Of a DNA stretch of 64,000 nucleotides, positions 13,771 to 25,926 are shown piece after piece. The number at the start of each line of letters is the position of its first letter. The first letter of the stretch is position 1. Origin of the DNA: Epiperipatus broadwayi. Taxonomy: Eukaryota; Onychophora; Udeonychophora; Euonychophora; Peripatidae. The stretch lies in assembly GCA_028023455.1 (NCBI GenBank), contig JAQFVV010000031.1, positions 436,001 through 500,000 of the forward strand, read 5' to 3'. The position numbers and the translations under genes were made by a program. The notes below the pieces were generated by a model. That model saw only the letters and a list, made by a program, of their open reading frames with translations. It ran no database searches and had not been told where the DNA came from.

Positions 13771-14348
13771 ACAAACAAACATTTTGCAAAGCTATTCAAA
13801 TATTTTTCCAAAAAAATCTAACCTAAACAAACGTTTCTTACAAAACAAAAAAATCATGGTTATTTTTTTTTAAAAGCTAAAATAAAAGAACATTTATTAT
13901 AAAACCAAAAAAAAAAAAGGCTTATTAATTGAAAATTTATAAAAATTAGTTTAAAAAATAATAAAATAATGTAATTTTAAACAGTTGTCTATGTATTATT
14001 TATTAAAATATTAAAGAAAATGAAATGGCCCAGTAATGTTATATTGATGTGTTTTGTTAGAGAAACAACATTATCAAGCAGGATGGATTGTCATATGTAT
14101 CAGCACCAAAAAATCCATTATATTTAAATCCTTTTCTATCTGAATCTTCAAGTTAAATCTGGAATATACTAAAGATATTAAATATTTAAAAATATCAGGT
14201 TTTATTAACTTATATCATCAGATAAGAGTTTAAATAATAAGAACAAAAATAAATCTCTGACTTTTTCATTGCGAGAATTAAATCATAGCCATATTTATAT
14301 ATTATTTACCTATGTTTTTAAAATGAAATGTAAACTATCCTTTTCTTT

Positions 14349-14353
<5 letters not shown>

Positions 14354-14393
<40 letters not shown>
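14354..14393. repeat. (TA)n microsatellite at an R2 module junction
   Basis: A TA run, interrupted once by tg, lies exactly between module B and module C of repeat R2. The two other partial R2 copies end or begin at the same kind of tract. Confidence 0.9.
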
Positions 14394-15715
14394 GCGCATA
14401 GAAATCATACCACCTAAGTGAAAGTTTGTCCATTTTTGCTCATTATCCATTGCTCATTATCCATGGATTCATTGTAGCTTTTGGTCCTTTATTTCCAATT
14501 CTCAGGCATAGAGATGATTTTCCTTTAAGTAGAGAAGATAAACGTGAGTGTTAATTAACATGGATTTGAATCCAATTAGTTTTACATCTAAATTCTGATA
14601 TTTTTTTTAAATATATAAATGTATCCAACCATTTAAAACAATAGGTACTTATTCAATGCAAAATCACATATCAGTAGTTTTAATCTTCCTTTTTCATTAA
14701 CAAAGAGAAATCCTTTAATGACACAATCCAGTTATAATCAAGTGAAGAATGAATACTAGCTTTTTCTTTCTGAATTATAAAAGTGAAGTTTAAATTGCTT
14801 AATATCACATATAAATTGGGTTAATCAATCTTGTAAAATTCCTTGATATGAAATATATCCATAGAAACACAATGAGGTTTATATCTATCACAAGTAGATA
14901 AATAAAATTCTACATTTTTAACCATGGAATATTTTTTATATAGCTGGTCTGCAATTTAATGCATTTTGATGGGTTTTTTCTTTCACATTCTTGCCATTTT
15001 CCCTAAAATTTTATCAGCAAGCTGACCCAATTGAATGGACAGATAGTTAAAATTTTATTCTTCCATACTTTTATAAATTAGTCACTTAAATAGTTAAATT
15101 TAATATATTTTCAAAGGTAGATATAAATGCATCTGTTCTGGCAATGATAAAATTACAAGAACTCAAATTACAGCATCTCCCTTCTATTTATAAGATACTC
15201 TTGATGACATTACTGTTGTCACAACAACTGGTGGAAATTGCTGAAATTTTAATCGATGATAAAAAATTTGTTCAAGAAAATTTTTCCTCCAATTAGTAAG
15301 TAAAATGGAGATTTTAAAAAAATTGAATACATAGAAAATGAAATCCTGTTTTATGAGTTCAATATTATTTTTCCATTTTAGACAAAAATAAAAAAATCCT
15401 ATTATAATTCCAATACATTTTAATGGATATTAAATATTTTTACAAATGTCTTTTTATAATAAATAATATTTTTTACAACTAATTTATGAAGAAACATATA
15501 TAAAACATAAAACATTTAATTTTATAATATGTGTTGCTAGGGTGATTGTAATAACAGAAATTGAAATGTGTAATACTTAATAATAATATTGATTCTCTTC
15601 AAGTAATTTTTTGATCCACTTAACAATTTTCAAAATATATTTATTTATTGTCTGTTTATATTTTTGCTGAGATTGATTACAACAGATTTATAAATTAGTG
15701 CTAAATGTTAATAAT

Positions 15716-17780
15716 AAATAAAAATGTTTGAATAGTATAGTTGCCTTAGTTACCTGGTCAATATTAATACTTCAACACCTCCACTATCCATAGATCAATT
15801 GAAATAAAAATTAAACAAGTCCAAGAAATTTTTTTATTTTTTCAAATACTGTGACATACACCAATCCCTCCCATCTATGAAAGAAAAAATAAAGAATCTT
15901 TTCCTTCCTCTTCCTCCTTTCCTTTTTTTAATTAAACTACTTTAAGCTTATTATAGATTAATATTTATTCTCTCTATCTTATTCATCTTATGTATCATTT
16001 AATATGTCAGCTTAAAAATTTCAAATACACTTTCCTCATCAAGGCAGTATGGAACTTGCTAATTCCTTTTTATCTTTACCCTCTTAGTGTACATACATAT
16101 CATTTTTAAAGTCTACCATCTGTGTAGGATAACTACATCTCTAGGTTTTTTTTGTTAAATTATTATATTGAAGTTACAATTAATCTTCTACATCTTTATA
16201 TTGTTTTTAAACAATATTTATTTTATATTAAGTGCAAATAGTTTGATGAAATTAAAATTGAAAGGCTGCAAACCCTTCATACATTATAATACTTATCTAA
16301 CCACCAATCACTGTCTTGTGATTACAGTTTGATTATTATTCAGACAGCCATCATAACATCTGATGGAATGTTAGATAAATATTATAATAAGCATGAAGGG
16401 TTTGCAGCCTTTCAATTTTAATACTGTTTTAGTAACTTGTTTAATAACATTTTAACATTATAGTCAGACAGTAAAATATTTAGTATTTCTCTTGTGCAAA
16501 CTAAATACCTCACAAAAGAAAAATCTTTTCATAAAGTTTAAATGGTAATAGTCATATATTTTCATGACATATTATATTTGCATTATTAAACAAATATATT
16601 TATATATTTTACTTCTTTGCATGTTTCCTAATATACTCTTTTTCCCTTTTGCATACATATCTGTAGTTCACATCATCAACAACTACTATATATCAAAACT
16701 TTAAACATTACAACATTATCATAAAAATAAGAATATAACGTTATTGAATACATTATTTTTATTCAAATCATGCTTTGGACAGTGAATGTACCACCTTTAA
16801 AATCACTTTTCCTTATTAGATAAACTAACTAAATGCATAATAACTTCTATAATGAGCTGGAGATCAAAATAGCAGAAATACCATGTTTAAAATCACTTCT
16901 ACTACTATAGTAAACTGATTAAATGTTAATCAAATCTAATTTTAATTTCTTAAAGATATAGCACTACCTTGTGGGCTAAGTTGTGCACAACATGGTTGTT
17001 AATGAGAGACCTTTGTGTTTGAATAGTTTTTTATTCAGGTCAGAAAAACTACTGAGCATTCTACATTAACTTATAACTCATAATTGAGCATTTATCCTGT
17101 CATCAGGAATTCTTTTCTGCCTGCTACTCTATAATAAGCCCTGAACATCTGCCAACTTTGGACTTCAATATAAATTTACATAAAGTTTTGAGCCACCGGC
17201 ACATCTGTAGCTCTTCTGACTCCATCAAAGAAACGACTTAATCATACAAATAATTTCAATATATAATTAGCATACATACTAAAATCTTACACTCTCTAAC
17301 TCCAACTGATCAAATCACCTGTTCATCACTACTAGTTAATTCCATAAGGTATAACAGCAAATAGTATTTGCATCATGTGTAATTAAAATTGTAAAAGTAT
17401 TTTGACCATAAATCTTTCCCATGAATTCTTTATCCTTTCTTTCAGTTCTTCCTTGTAGCCCAAAATTATCATTTGACTCAGATATATTGTCCCTATTTGA
17501 AAAAAAATGTTCCTTTATAATAATCTTTCATTTTCCAGTCATACACAAATTCGTTAATTTATTAATCAAATCATGAGTCTGTGAGGAAATGAGGCCATCA
17601 AAATTTATCAATTTGGTATTATGCTTTTCCTCTCGCTATATAATTTTCGACTACTTGCCATATTTCTAAATAAAATATCGGAGAAATGCCAGTATTAACA
17701 TTATCATCTACTATATAGTTATCCTTATTATAAGTTTTCTCATGAAACAAACTCTGAATCTTTTTTTAGAGGCTGTATCC
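15716..17780. other. AT-rich non-coding stretch with one palindromic repeat
   Basis: Apart from the palindrome at 16251-16422 no element was recognised. The G/C-richer part near 16960-17240 may be an eroded continuation of the coiled-coil coding region that starts on the minus strand at 18932, but I could not read a convincing frame. Confidence 0.45.
16251..16422. repeat. 172-bp palindromic (MITE-like) repeat
   Basis: The left arm attaaaattgaaaggctgca, continuing aacccttcat, is the near-exact reverse complement of the right arm atgaagggtttgcagccttt, continuing caattttaat. Inner segments (ttataatacttatctaac and gttagataaatattataa) also pair. A central spacer of roughly 70 bases separates the arms. 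No clear target-site duplication was seen. A non-autonomous fold-back DNA transposon is the likeliest explanation. Confidence 0.75.
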
Positions 17781-18932
17781 CCATTGGAATGATTGCTTAA
17801 TTTGTTTTCTATAATAAATTTCCTCCCTCTCCATTATTATATTCATGATTCCTTCCATACTTATCTTCCATCTTTCCTTTGGTCTATGACATATGACTTT
17901 ATATATTTGTGTTACATGTCCTTAATCTGTATTGTCTCCAAATTTATCTTCCAGATTTTCACATCCTTGGGACTTAAATGTATTTCTCAACCACACTTCA
18001 TTTATAATTCTCTGTCTATCTTTGATTTTTACCTTTTCATTTTGTTGTGACTGCTCAATCTTTGACAGCTTCATATTTAACCTTTTCTGCTCATTTATAT
18101 ACTTCATTTCTACTACATATACCACAACAATTTACTTCTATGTTTTCCAAACTTTCAACCATAGTTACTGTTTCCAAAAGTACTTGTTCTGAAACTTTAT
18201 AATTTTCTAATTTTGCTTCTTTACATTCTATCTTCATATGAGTCTGAATATCTTTTAACTCCCTTCTAATATCAGTTATCTCTAATGTTGATGCTTTCTG
18301 AGCATCATCACAAGTTTGTTCAATTTTAAAATACCTTTTCTCCAAATGTTGATTCTCAATTTTACAGTTTTTTACTTCATCATCTAATATGGTAAGCCTG
18401 CCTTCCAAGCGTCCTTGTAATTTATCTATTTGGTCTTTTAATTATCTATTTGGTCTTTTAATTTATTGAATTTATGATTATATTTATCATCAGACTTCTT
18501 CAATTGAGCATCCTAGTTGTATTTAAATTCTATAAATCTCGCATTAGTAGCATTTAGTTTGACTTTACATAAATCAATTTTAATATTCACCTCTTCTCTT
18601 AGTTTTTTATTCTCTTTAATTATATCATCCAATTTGTTATACATATCATCAAATTTATTATGCATATCATCTCTTAGTGCTTTATTTTCTCTACTTATAT
18701 CTCTACCTATATCTTCTCTTACTTTATTATTTTCTCTACTCATATCTCCTCTTAGCACTTGATTATCTCTATTCACATCACCCAATTTATTATTCATATT
18801 AACAAATTTATTATTCATATCTCTACTTATATTTTCTCTTAGTTCATCAATTTTTTCCAACAATTCTGTCGGCATTTGATTGAGAACTTTTTCTTCAGGT
18901 TCTGATAATGCTTCTATTTTATTGGTTTTCAT
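17780..18932 (-). pseudogene. Coiled-coil protein remnant, possibly a retrotransposon gag N-terminus
   Basis: A 139-codon frame starts at ATG 18932 and ends at 18513. It is rich in Asn, Asp, Glu, Lys and Arg with repeated heptad-like units (MNNKFVNMNNKLGDV, RENKALRDDMHNKFDDM), giving a predicted long coiled coil. After stops and frame changes, 18408-18091 continues as coiled coil (ENQHLEKRYFKIEQ, DIRRELKDIQTHMK), and 18125-17922 does the same. A 21-bp direct duplication near 18420-18465 (ttatctatttggtctttta twice) has broken the frame between the blocks. Highly charged coiled-coil starts of this kind occur in gag proteins of some LTR retrotransposons, but no nucleocapsid, protease or LTR was found, so the assignment is inference. 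It could also be the relic of a cellular coiled-coil gene. Confidence 0.5.
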
Positions 18933-19129
18933 CTTTACTTATTATTTTATATCTAATAAAATATTTATTCTTTTTTTCTTTTGGTTATCAGAATAAATTA
19001 TAAAATATTGACTTTATTTTTCATAGAACATATTCATACATTCAACCTTCCAGCCATGAATAAAACTTTTTTTATGACAACAATAGTAAATTCTAGATAT
19101 CTTTCTTAAATCCCTTGATATAACACAGA

Positions 19130-19656
19130 TTTTAAATCAACTCTAAATTTATTGGTTTATAATAAAAATTTATAATAGTAATAATAAACATAAAATAGAA
19201 TATACAGTCGATGTCTGCAATAAACTAAAATCAATAAAAATAATAATAAAATCTATTTGTATAGTACTCCAAAAAATGTGCTGCAACACAATAATACTAT
19301 ATATAAAATGGAAAGAAAGATTTTAAATAGCATATTCCATGATAAAATAATGTGATCAAACAAAATTAATTTCTATTGATTCATTAATGTAATATCTAAA
19401 TGATTAAACAAACATAAAAAAATTGGTTATATTTAAACCATTTCTATCCGAATCTTCAAGTTAAATCTTGAACATACAAAAAAATTAAATATTTGATATC
19501 ATCAGGTCATATTAACTTATATCATCAGATAAGAGTTTAAATAATAAGAACAAAAATGTATCTCTCTGACATTTTCATTGTGTGAAATCTATCATAACCA
19601 TATATGTATTATTTACCTACATTTTTAAAATTAAATGTAGACCCTCCTTTTCTTTT

Positions 19657-19700
<44 letters not shown>
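19130..19700. repeat. Composite repeat R2, copy 2 (modules A and B adjacent)
   Basis: 19130-19424 matches 12692-12930 (tctaaatttattggtttata; tataaaatggaa; atgtgatcaaa). 19426-19700 matches 14098-14375 (gaatcttcaagttaaatct; ttaacttatatcatcagata; agagtttaaataataagaac). The copy stops at the (TA)n tract at 19660-19743, and module C does not follow. Confidence 0.75.

Positions 19701-19743
<43 letters not shown>
19660..19743. repeat. (TA)n microsatellite, about 84 bp
   Basis: Pure TA repeat. Frames of Tyr-Ile repeats on both strands are artefacts. It marks the point where the R2 copy breaks off and a polypurine tract begins. Confidence 0.98.
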
Positions 19744-19747
<4 letters not shown>

Positions 19748-19752
19748 AACCA

Positions 19753-20068
19753 AAAGAATGTGAAGAAGGGAGAAGGGCGGAAGGAAAAAAAGAGAGAACG
19801 AAAACGAGAGGAAAAAAGAGAGGGGTAAAGAAAAGAAAAGAAGGAAAAAGAAAATGAGAGAGAAATGGAATTAAAGAGAAAGATGATAATGAAAGAGAGA
19901 GAAAAGAAAAAAATGAAAAGAAATGAAAGGAATAGAAATGATATGTAGTGGAGAAAGATGGAAGGAGAAGAAGAAATGAAATGATTTGAAATGGATGAGA
20001 TGATAGAAGAGATGTGAAAGAGAGATGAGAAATGATATGAACAGAAATGAAATGAGAGATTCTTAATG
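19753..20068. repeat. Polypurine tract, about 300 bp
   Basis: The plus strand is almost all A and G from about 19755 to 19920 (for example gaagggagaagggcggaagg), then purine-rich with scattered T and ATG to about 20068. The minus strand is therefore polypyrimidine and reads as Ser/Phe-rich nonsense. Strand asymmetry of this kind is a low-complexity feature. Confidence 0.9.
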
Positions 20069-20069
20069 A

Positions 20070-23000
20070 CTCGGCTCAGTGGGGTTACAAGAAAATTTAA
20101 GAAAAGAGATGATGATGATTCAGAGATGTACAATCAGGTAGAGACCAAATCCAATACTAATGCAATTATAACCATTATGGCATCTTAATAATCTACTACT
20201 AAACCATACAAAAGATTATTTAAAATCATTAATTAATAGTTATTAGAATAGTCCTACCAACAGATCACACACACTCTGAATAAGAATAACTGATACCTTG
20301 ATTGTGAAAGATTATCTTACTAAATTATATTTAATAAGGCAACAAGAGTAAATAACCTCAGGGATTTCTAAAAAACTAAACTCTTGTGCAAAATAAAAAT
20401 TTAAGTTGCCAAATAACTAATTACTGGGGTAAATAAAACAAATGAGTGATATCTTGGCTGACCATAAATAATTACCTTATGGTTCAATCCCAGAATAATA
20501 AACAAAATAAATATTAATTCAAAGATTTAATGAATCAATTTAAATTTAAATTAATAATGGCCTATTATCCAAGACATTACTTGAGCAAAGAAAAGGGCAA
20601 GGGTACTTTTTATGCCTTTCCCATACTCACAGACAACTTACTCAAGACCTCAAATACAGATGGATTAAAATTCTTTGGACATATAAAGTTTAAGATAATG
20701 ATAGACAATGTGCAGTTAATATAAGATAATGTGCAGCTTTTAAAATAATAGTAATTAAAAAAATATTTTTCTGAAGTACTAATATTCTTAATCTCATATT
20801 GCATAATCTTTAGTCTGAAAAGATATACTGATAATTTAAAAATAAACTTTTAACTAAGCATTTAACTAAGTATCTGATATAATGCAATTATCTGTTATTC
20901 TGATTCAATCTGAGAATCACTTACTTTAGCATGGCTTTATAATTTTAAAACCGATATCAAATATATATTTAATTAAGTTTATGATATATTTGTGAACTTT
21001 TGAATTAAAGATTTAATAAACTTTAGAAACTTAAGATTTTGTGAACTTGAAACTTAAGACAATAATATTTTCATATAAAAGTAAAACAAACAAAAACAAA
21101 ACTTTTTGAAATAATAATAAGTTGGTTTATTGAAAATAATAAGAAAGTGTTTACAATTTAAATGGAATACAGACATTGCCAATATAGCACTGGAACCTAT
21201 TACAAGTATTTTGACTTTTGAAAACTTTACTTAGTTTACAATAATACACAACTTCTTTAGCTACTGTTTTTGAATATCCCTTTTAAAACTCTTTTGCATT
21301 GTTTATTCTGATAAATAAACTAATAAAATAATAAGTACACATAATAGCAGGCAAAGACTATTCAATACTGAATTTTAATTTCTTTTAAACAATTAGAGAT
21401 TTTAAAAATCTTGGAACTTTAATTATAATGTCTGTATTTAATCAGCACACTTCTAATTTTAATTAGAACAATTCATAACACTATGGTATCATCTAGTAAT
21501 CAAAATAACACATATAACTAAGTTCATACTTAAAACCCTAAGCTTAACTTTATAATCCTGAGCTTAACAAATGCTAAGCTGGAATAAGCATATCCAGCAT
21601 ATTTTTGAAAAATATCATCACTAGTTACACTGACATAACTAACATTATAGCTAGTGATATATTTAAATCAGACTAAGCTAATTTTAAAATTAAAATTAAA
21701 TTAGATGTATGGGTCATTCACTCATCAGAGATCAGGCTCTCAATGTTTTAAAATTTAAAAAAATGTAACAGAATTACAAATCCAGTGGTGAAATTCTGTA
21801 TGAAAATATTAAAATTAGTATGTGTGAATTACCACTTATACCATATGCAAATATTTATTATACTTAAAAATAAATAGAAGTTATTGTTGGTTAGCTTGTG
21901 GATGATAAAATTATCATATCAACACAATTCAAACATTGATATACCTATAAGCATTAAAAATAGCTATTACTACCTGAAGAAGCAAAGTTCATCAAACACA
22001 CATATCTTGTTATCACTAATCTAAAACAAATGCAACATCACCTACTGTGGTGGAACTAGCATTAAGTCATCATGAATGATAGGCTAAAATATAAAAATAA
22101 ATAGGCTCCTCAGAGCTGGAAAATAATGTGGTGGCTTTCAAAAAATACTTAACTTTGAGGCAGAAACAAAGATGCCTGGACATTGTCTACAGCACATCTG
22201 GGAACAGGAAAGACACACCAGGAAAGCATGATCCTCTCTCATGGAATTTCCAATGCTCGTAAATGTGATCATCATCACTGAAAAATACAATACAATAACC
22301 CTCTATGGGCACAAGCACTATCAATTCACGGAAATACGATACAATAAGGATGGAGGGCTTTGTTTACTCCATAAAGCATACTCAAAATTATTAACTAAGC
22401 CTAACTCCATGAGGCTAACAAATACTAACTAATGACAAGATATAGACTTCACCTGAATTAGCTAAATTATTCGTAAGAAGTTTAAAAATACAAAACGTAC
22501 AGTCAATGTTCGAACCAACAAAACAAACTGTGTCAAACGACTACTATGAGAAATACTTTAAAATTAAATGCATGTAAAATTCTAGGCAAGGCACAATGCA
22601 CATGTAATAAAATATTCAATACTAAAATATAGTGACTAGTGGATTTTTAAAAGATTGCAAATTAAATGTGAGAATATTAATTTTCAATGCATATAAAAAT
22701 AATATTTGCAGTTATTATTAATATAATATTCATAAAACAAATGAATGGATACTCTCTGATAAACCTCTTTGGTAGATTTAAAATGAAACTGAGTGAAACA
22801 TCCTACATATAATAAACTAAGACTGTGATATTTAATTCTCTGTAAATGAAATTATCAAATAGAACTAACTTGTAAAACACTTAATAAATAAAATAAATTT
22901 ACTTGAAAATGGCAAAATATTTGCTCATTCTAATAAACCCATTAAATTTTAAAATTATAACCCTAGTTTACCTGCATATTTATGCAAAAAGTGTTACACA

Positions 23001-24527
23001 AAATATATACCATAAATATTTTTATGGTTTCCCTTTTAAAAAAAAAAAATCCAATAAAACAAACAATAAAAATAATAATAATACAGTAACTCAAGTTCCT
23101 ATTTGAGCTCCATAATGGTTTTTACATTTAAATATGTAGATAATTCATTCGGGCTAATTTATCTATCCAAGTTCAAAGCTTCAGTCAAAACATTTATAAA
23201 ACATGGCAATGATTTCCAACATGAAAAGGTTCAATAGTTCTTTAAAAATACTTTCACTTTCTTTCTGTAAAATAATTCTAAAATAATAAGAATAAGCATA
23301 AGATGGCATTGGAAAAATAAATTCTTCAGCTGAGTACATTTTTTTATTGAATCCCGGATTCAAATGCAAAATAATAATAATAATATATAGCTTTATTTAA
23401 ATTTCATTATTCTCTTTTAGGCAAACGCATTTTTTAAATACAGCTTTTTTTTAAGTATTTTTTTATATATTTCAAGATGTGTTTTATTTTAAAAAAATTT
23501 CCTTTTACTATTTTAAACACAAGAGTAGACTTCTTTTATAATTAAGGACATTCCTCAGTTTATAAACTAAGATTAACTGTCACAAAGTTACTTATAAATA
23601 ATGGCAAATATAACAATTTACTATGTATTTGACAGATACGAGTTAATTATTAATATTTGTAGATTATTTTGATGTTTTGCTTCCAAATAACTATTTTTTC
23701 CTACTGCTGGGCATAAAACGAGAATTATTATTTTAAAATACATATTTTCCTCTGTTTGCATTTATCTAAAACTAATTCTTTCCATTTCAGGTCAAGGTAT
23801 AAATAATAACCTTTTAGTTAATCATTATTTGTAAGTTCATCCTTAACTAAATGTAGCTTAAAACATTTTTGTCCAACACTTTCCAGGATAAGATAATTAC
23901 TATCTTATATACAATACATTTTAAAGTTGGACACTAGGAAAAATCTATATTCAATTATAGAATGCTTAGCAAACAAAGTTCATTCTTCTTTAACTTAATG
24001 TAATATATTTTATTTTCTAAATTTATTTTTAGAAATAAATATTATTCTGGTAAGAGCATATTTAAATGTAGAAATAAGGTATTAATAATGAAGTATCAAA
24101 TTTAAAGTCAATTCTAATTTACGAGGAAGCTGACACATTTTCATTATAATATTTTTAAATTCTGAATGTCTTTTAATTTTTTTTTCTCATGAATATTTTT
24201 AATTTAATAGGATATATACTAAGTATTCTATAACTAAAATAGTTCAGTGCAACAGATTGTTTGGCCATATAAATAATTAATTATTTATATTTTAATTTTA
24301 CTTTCACTTTCAAATAAAGAAAAACAAACAGATAAAATAATTTTCTCTAAACATTTTTTATTACTATAATTTCATGTTCCAATTGAAATTTGAATATCAG
24401 AAACCGATTACCTTTTTAAATTCAGGCGTTCATGACTGCAAGCCAATTTTAAACAGTTTTAAAAAACATACTTTTACTTTTTAAAATAAAATAATAAATT
24501 TTTTTTAAAAAAATTACAACTTTTTAT
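20070..24527. other. Mostly unrecognised AT-rich sequence
   Basis: No gene supported. G/C-richer islands near 20560-20660 and 22120-22430 have short open frames (for example 22241-22432) without known motifs. They may be worn transposon coding sequence. A small inverted repeat (atatcatcactag / ctagtgatatat) lies near 21616-21663. Confidence 0.5.
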
Positions 24528-25656
24528 TAAATAAGCAATTATTTTATCTAGCGCCGTGTTTACAATTATATTACATTCAAATATCAGCCTTTCAAGCTAA
24601 TTGAGCAGGCGCCTTTTGAAAGTGTTAAATAAATGAATACTTTTCTCTTCAATCCAAGATATACTATTTATGCAGGAATAAAAAGGATCCTCTTATTTCT
24701 ATGACTCAAATTCTTTTATATGAGCAAATCTGAAGTACTGTTCACCAACGTCATTCAGTCAAAAAACATCGTAAATAGTAATTTAAAGTGAGAATTCTAT
24801 GCATGCTCTCCTCAACAGTACTTCAGATTTGCTCATATAAAAGAATTTGAGTCATAGGAATAAGAGGATCCTTTTTATTCCTGCATAAATACTATATCTT
24901 GGATTGAAGAGGAAAGTATTCATTTATTTAACACTCTCAAAAGGCGCGTGCTCAATTAGCTTGAAAGGCTGATATTTGAATGTAATATAATTGTAAACAT
25001 GGCACTAGATAAAATAATTGCTTATTTACTCATAATTAAGTTACAGTAAGAATGACATTTAGTAAATTCTAAGTAATTTGACATTATTCAGTCAAAAAGC
25101 ATTGTAAATAGTAATTTAAAGTGAGAATTCTACTCACACTCTCCTGAACAGTACTTCAGATTTGCTCATATAAAAGAATTTAAGTCGTAGGAATAAGAGG
25201 ATCCTTTTTATTCCTGCATAAATATTATATCTTGGATTGAAGAGGAAAGTATTCATTTATTTAACACTCTCAAAAGGCATGTGCTCAATTAGCTTGAAAG
25301 GCTGATATTTGAATGTAATATAATTGTAAACATGGCACTAGATAAAATAATTGCTTATTTACTCATAATTAAGTTTCAGTAAGAATGACGTTTAGTAAAT
25401 TCTAAGTAATTTCACCGACGTCATTCAGTCAAAAAACATCATAAATAGTAATTTAAAGTGAGAATTCTACTCATGCTCTCCTCAACAGTACTTCAGATTT
25501 GCTCATATAAAAGAATTTGAGTTGTAGGAATAAGAGGATCCTTTTTATTCCTGCATAAATACTATATCTTGGATTGAAGAGGAAAGTATTCATTTATTTA
25601 ACACTCTCAAAAGGCACATGCTCAATTAGCTTGAAAGGCTGATATTTGAATGTAAC
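24528..25656. repeat. Fold-back repeat followed by tandem copies of one arm (about 333-bp units)
   Basis: The left arm 24528-24742 and right arm 24814-25028 are inverted repeats of about 215 bp with a 71-bp loop (24743-24813). Outer ends are taaataagcaattattttat and its reverse complement; inner ends are ctgaagtactgtt and aacagtacttcag. The loop plus right arm plus a short spacer then repeats in tandem. The string attcagtcaaaaa starts at 24753, 25086 and 25423, giving periods of 333 and 337. The third unit is cut at about 25656. No coding frame. A fragment of the same family lies at 7797-7905, so the element is dispersed. Confidence 0.85.
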
Positions 25657-25788
25657 TTTTATTAAAGAAAAATTTAGGATTCAGCTACATGTAGAAACAA
25701 AATAAATAAGCCCTGAATGAATCCTGGGACCCTATTTATATCTGATAATCTCTAATACTCCCACTTTTGTATGTCAATTCTTGAAAAC

Positions 25789-25926
25789 CAATGAAGTTAT
25801 TTTTTTTTTCATATGTCATAGCATCGGCCGGGACGCGAACCCACAACCGTCTGCAACCAACTACTTGCTTGCATGGTGGCTGCGATACCTCTCGGCTAAC
25901 AACGCAAGACAATGAAGTTATTTTTT
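25789..25926. repeat. Target-site duplication flanking the tRNA-derived retroposon
   Basis: The 17-base string caatgaagttatttttt occurs at 25789-25805 and again at 25910-25926, on either side of an insert of about 100 bp. Direct repeats of this length are the mark of LINE-type target-primed insertion. Confidence 0.8.
25807..25909 (-). mobile_element. Short tRNA-derived retroposon (SINE or retroposed tRNA-like sequence)
   Basis: Read on the minus strand it begins gtcttgcgttgttagccgag. It has an A box (TAGCCGAGAGG, complement of 25888-25898) and a B box (GGTTCGCGTCC, complement of 25831-25841) about 46 bases apart, longer than in a standard class I tRNA and closer to a class II (Leu/Ser-like) spacing. 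It ends catatg followed by an A-run that merges with the target-site duplication. Acceptor-like ends GCGTTG and CGATGC can pair with wobbles. The T stem has only about four pairs, so an active tRNA is unlikely. Mobilised in trans by a LINE, by inference from the tail and the 17-bp direct repeat. Confidence 0.75.

Larger units (their letters stand above)
12692..15715. repeat. Composite repeat R2, copy 1 (modules A, B and C)
   Basis: Module A (about 12692-12930) matches 19130-19424. Module B (about 14098-14375) matches 19426-19700. Module C (about 14390-15715) matches 26945-28225. In the 19 kb copy A and B are adjacent, so about 1.17 kb between A and B here (12930-14098) is an insertion in this copy or a deletion in the other. 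B is followed by a (TA)n tract and then C. No coding capacity was recognised in any module. The element class is unknown. Confidence 0.7.

Noticed and set aside
19604-20133. Frames on both strands over the (TA)n and polypurine tracts (Tyr-Ile repeats, Ser/Phe-rich)
   Set aside because: Low-complexity sequence open in several frames at once, with no motif.
22241-22432. 63-codon frame in a GC-richer patch
   Set aside because: No motif and no continuation; probably worn transposon sequence.
24743-25656. Possible CRISPR-like array of regularly spaced repeats
   Set aside because: Units are about 335 bp, are tandem without unique spacers, and the context is eukaryotic.
25807-25909. Functional tRNA gene
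   Set aside because: The A and B boxes are present, but the T stem and acceptor pair poorly, and the flanking 17-bp duplication with an A tail marks a retroposed copy.
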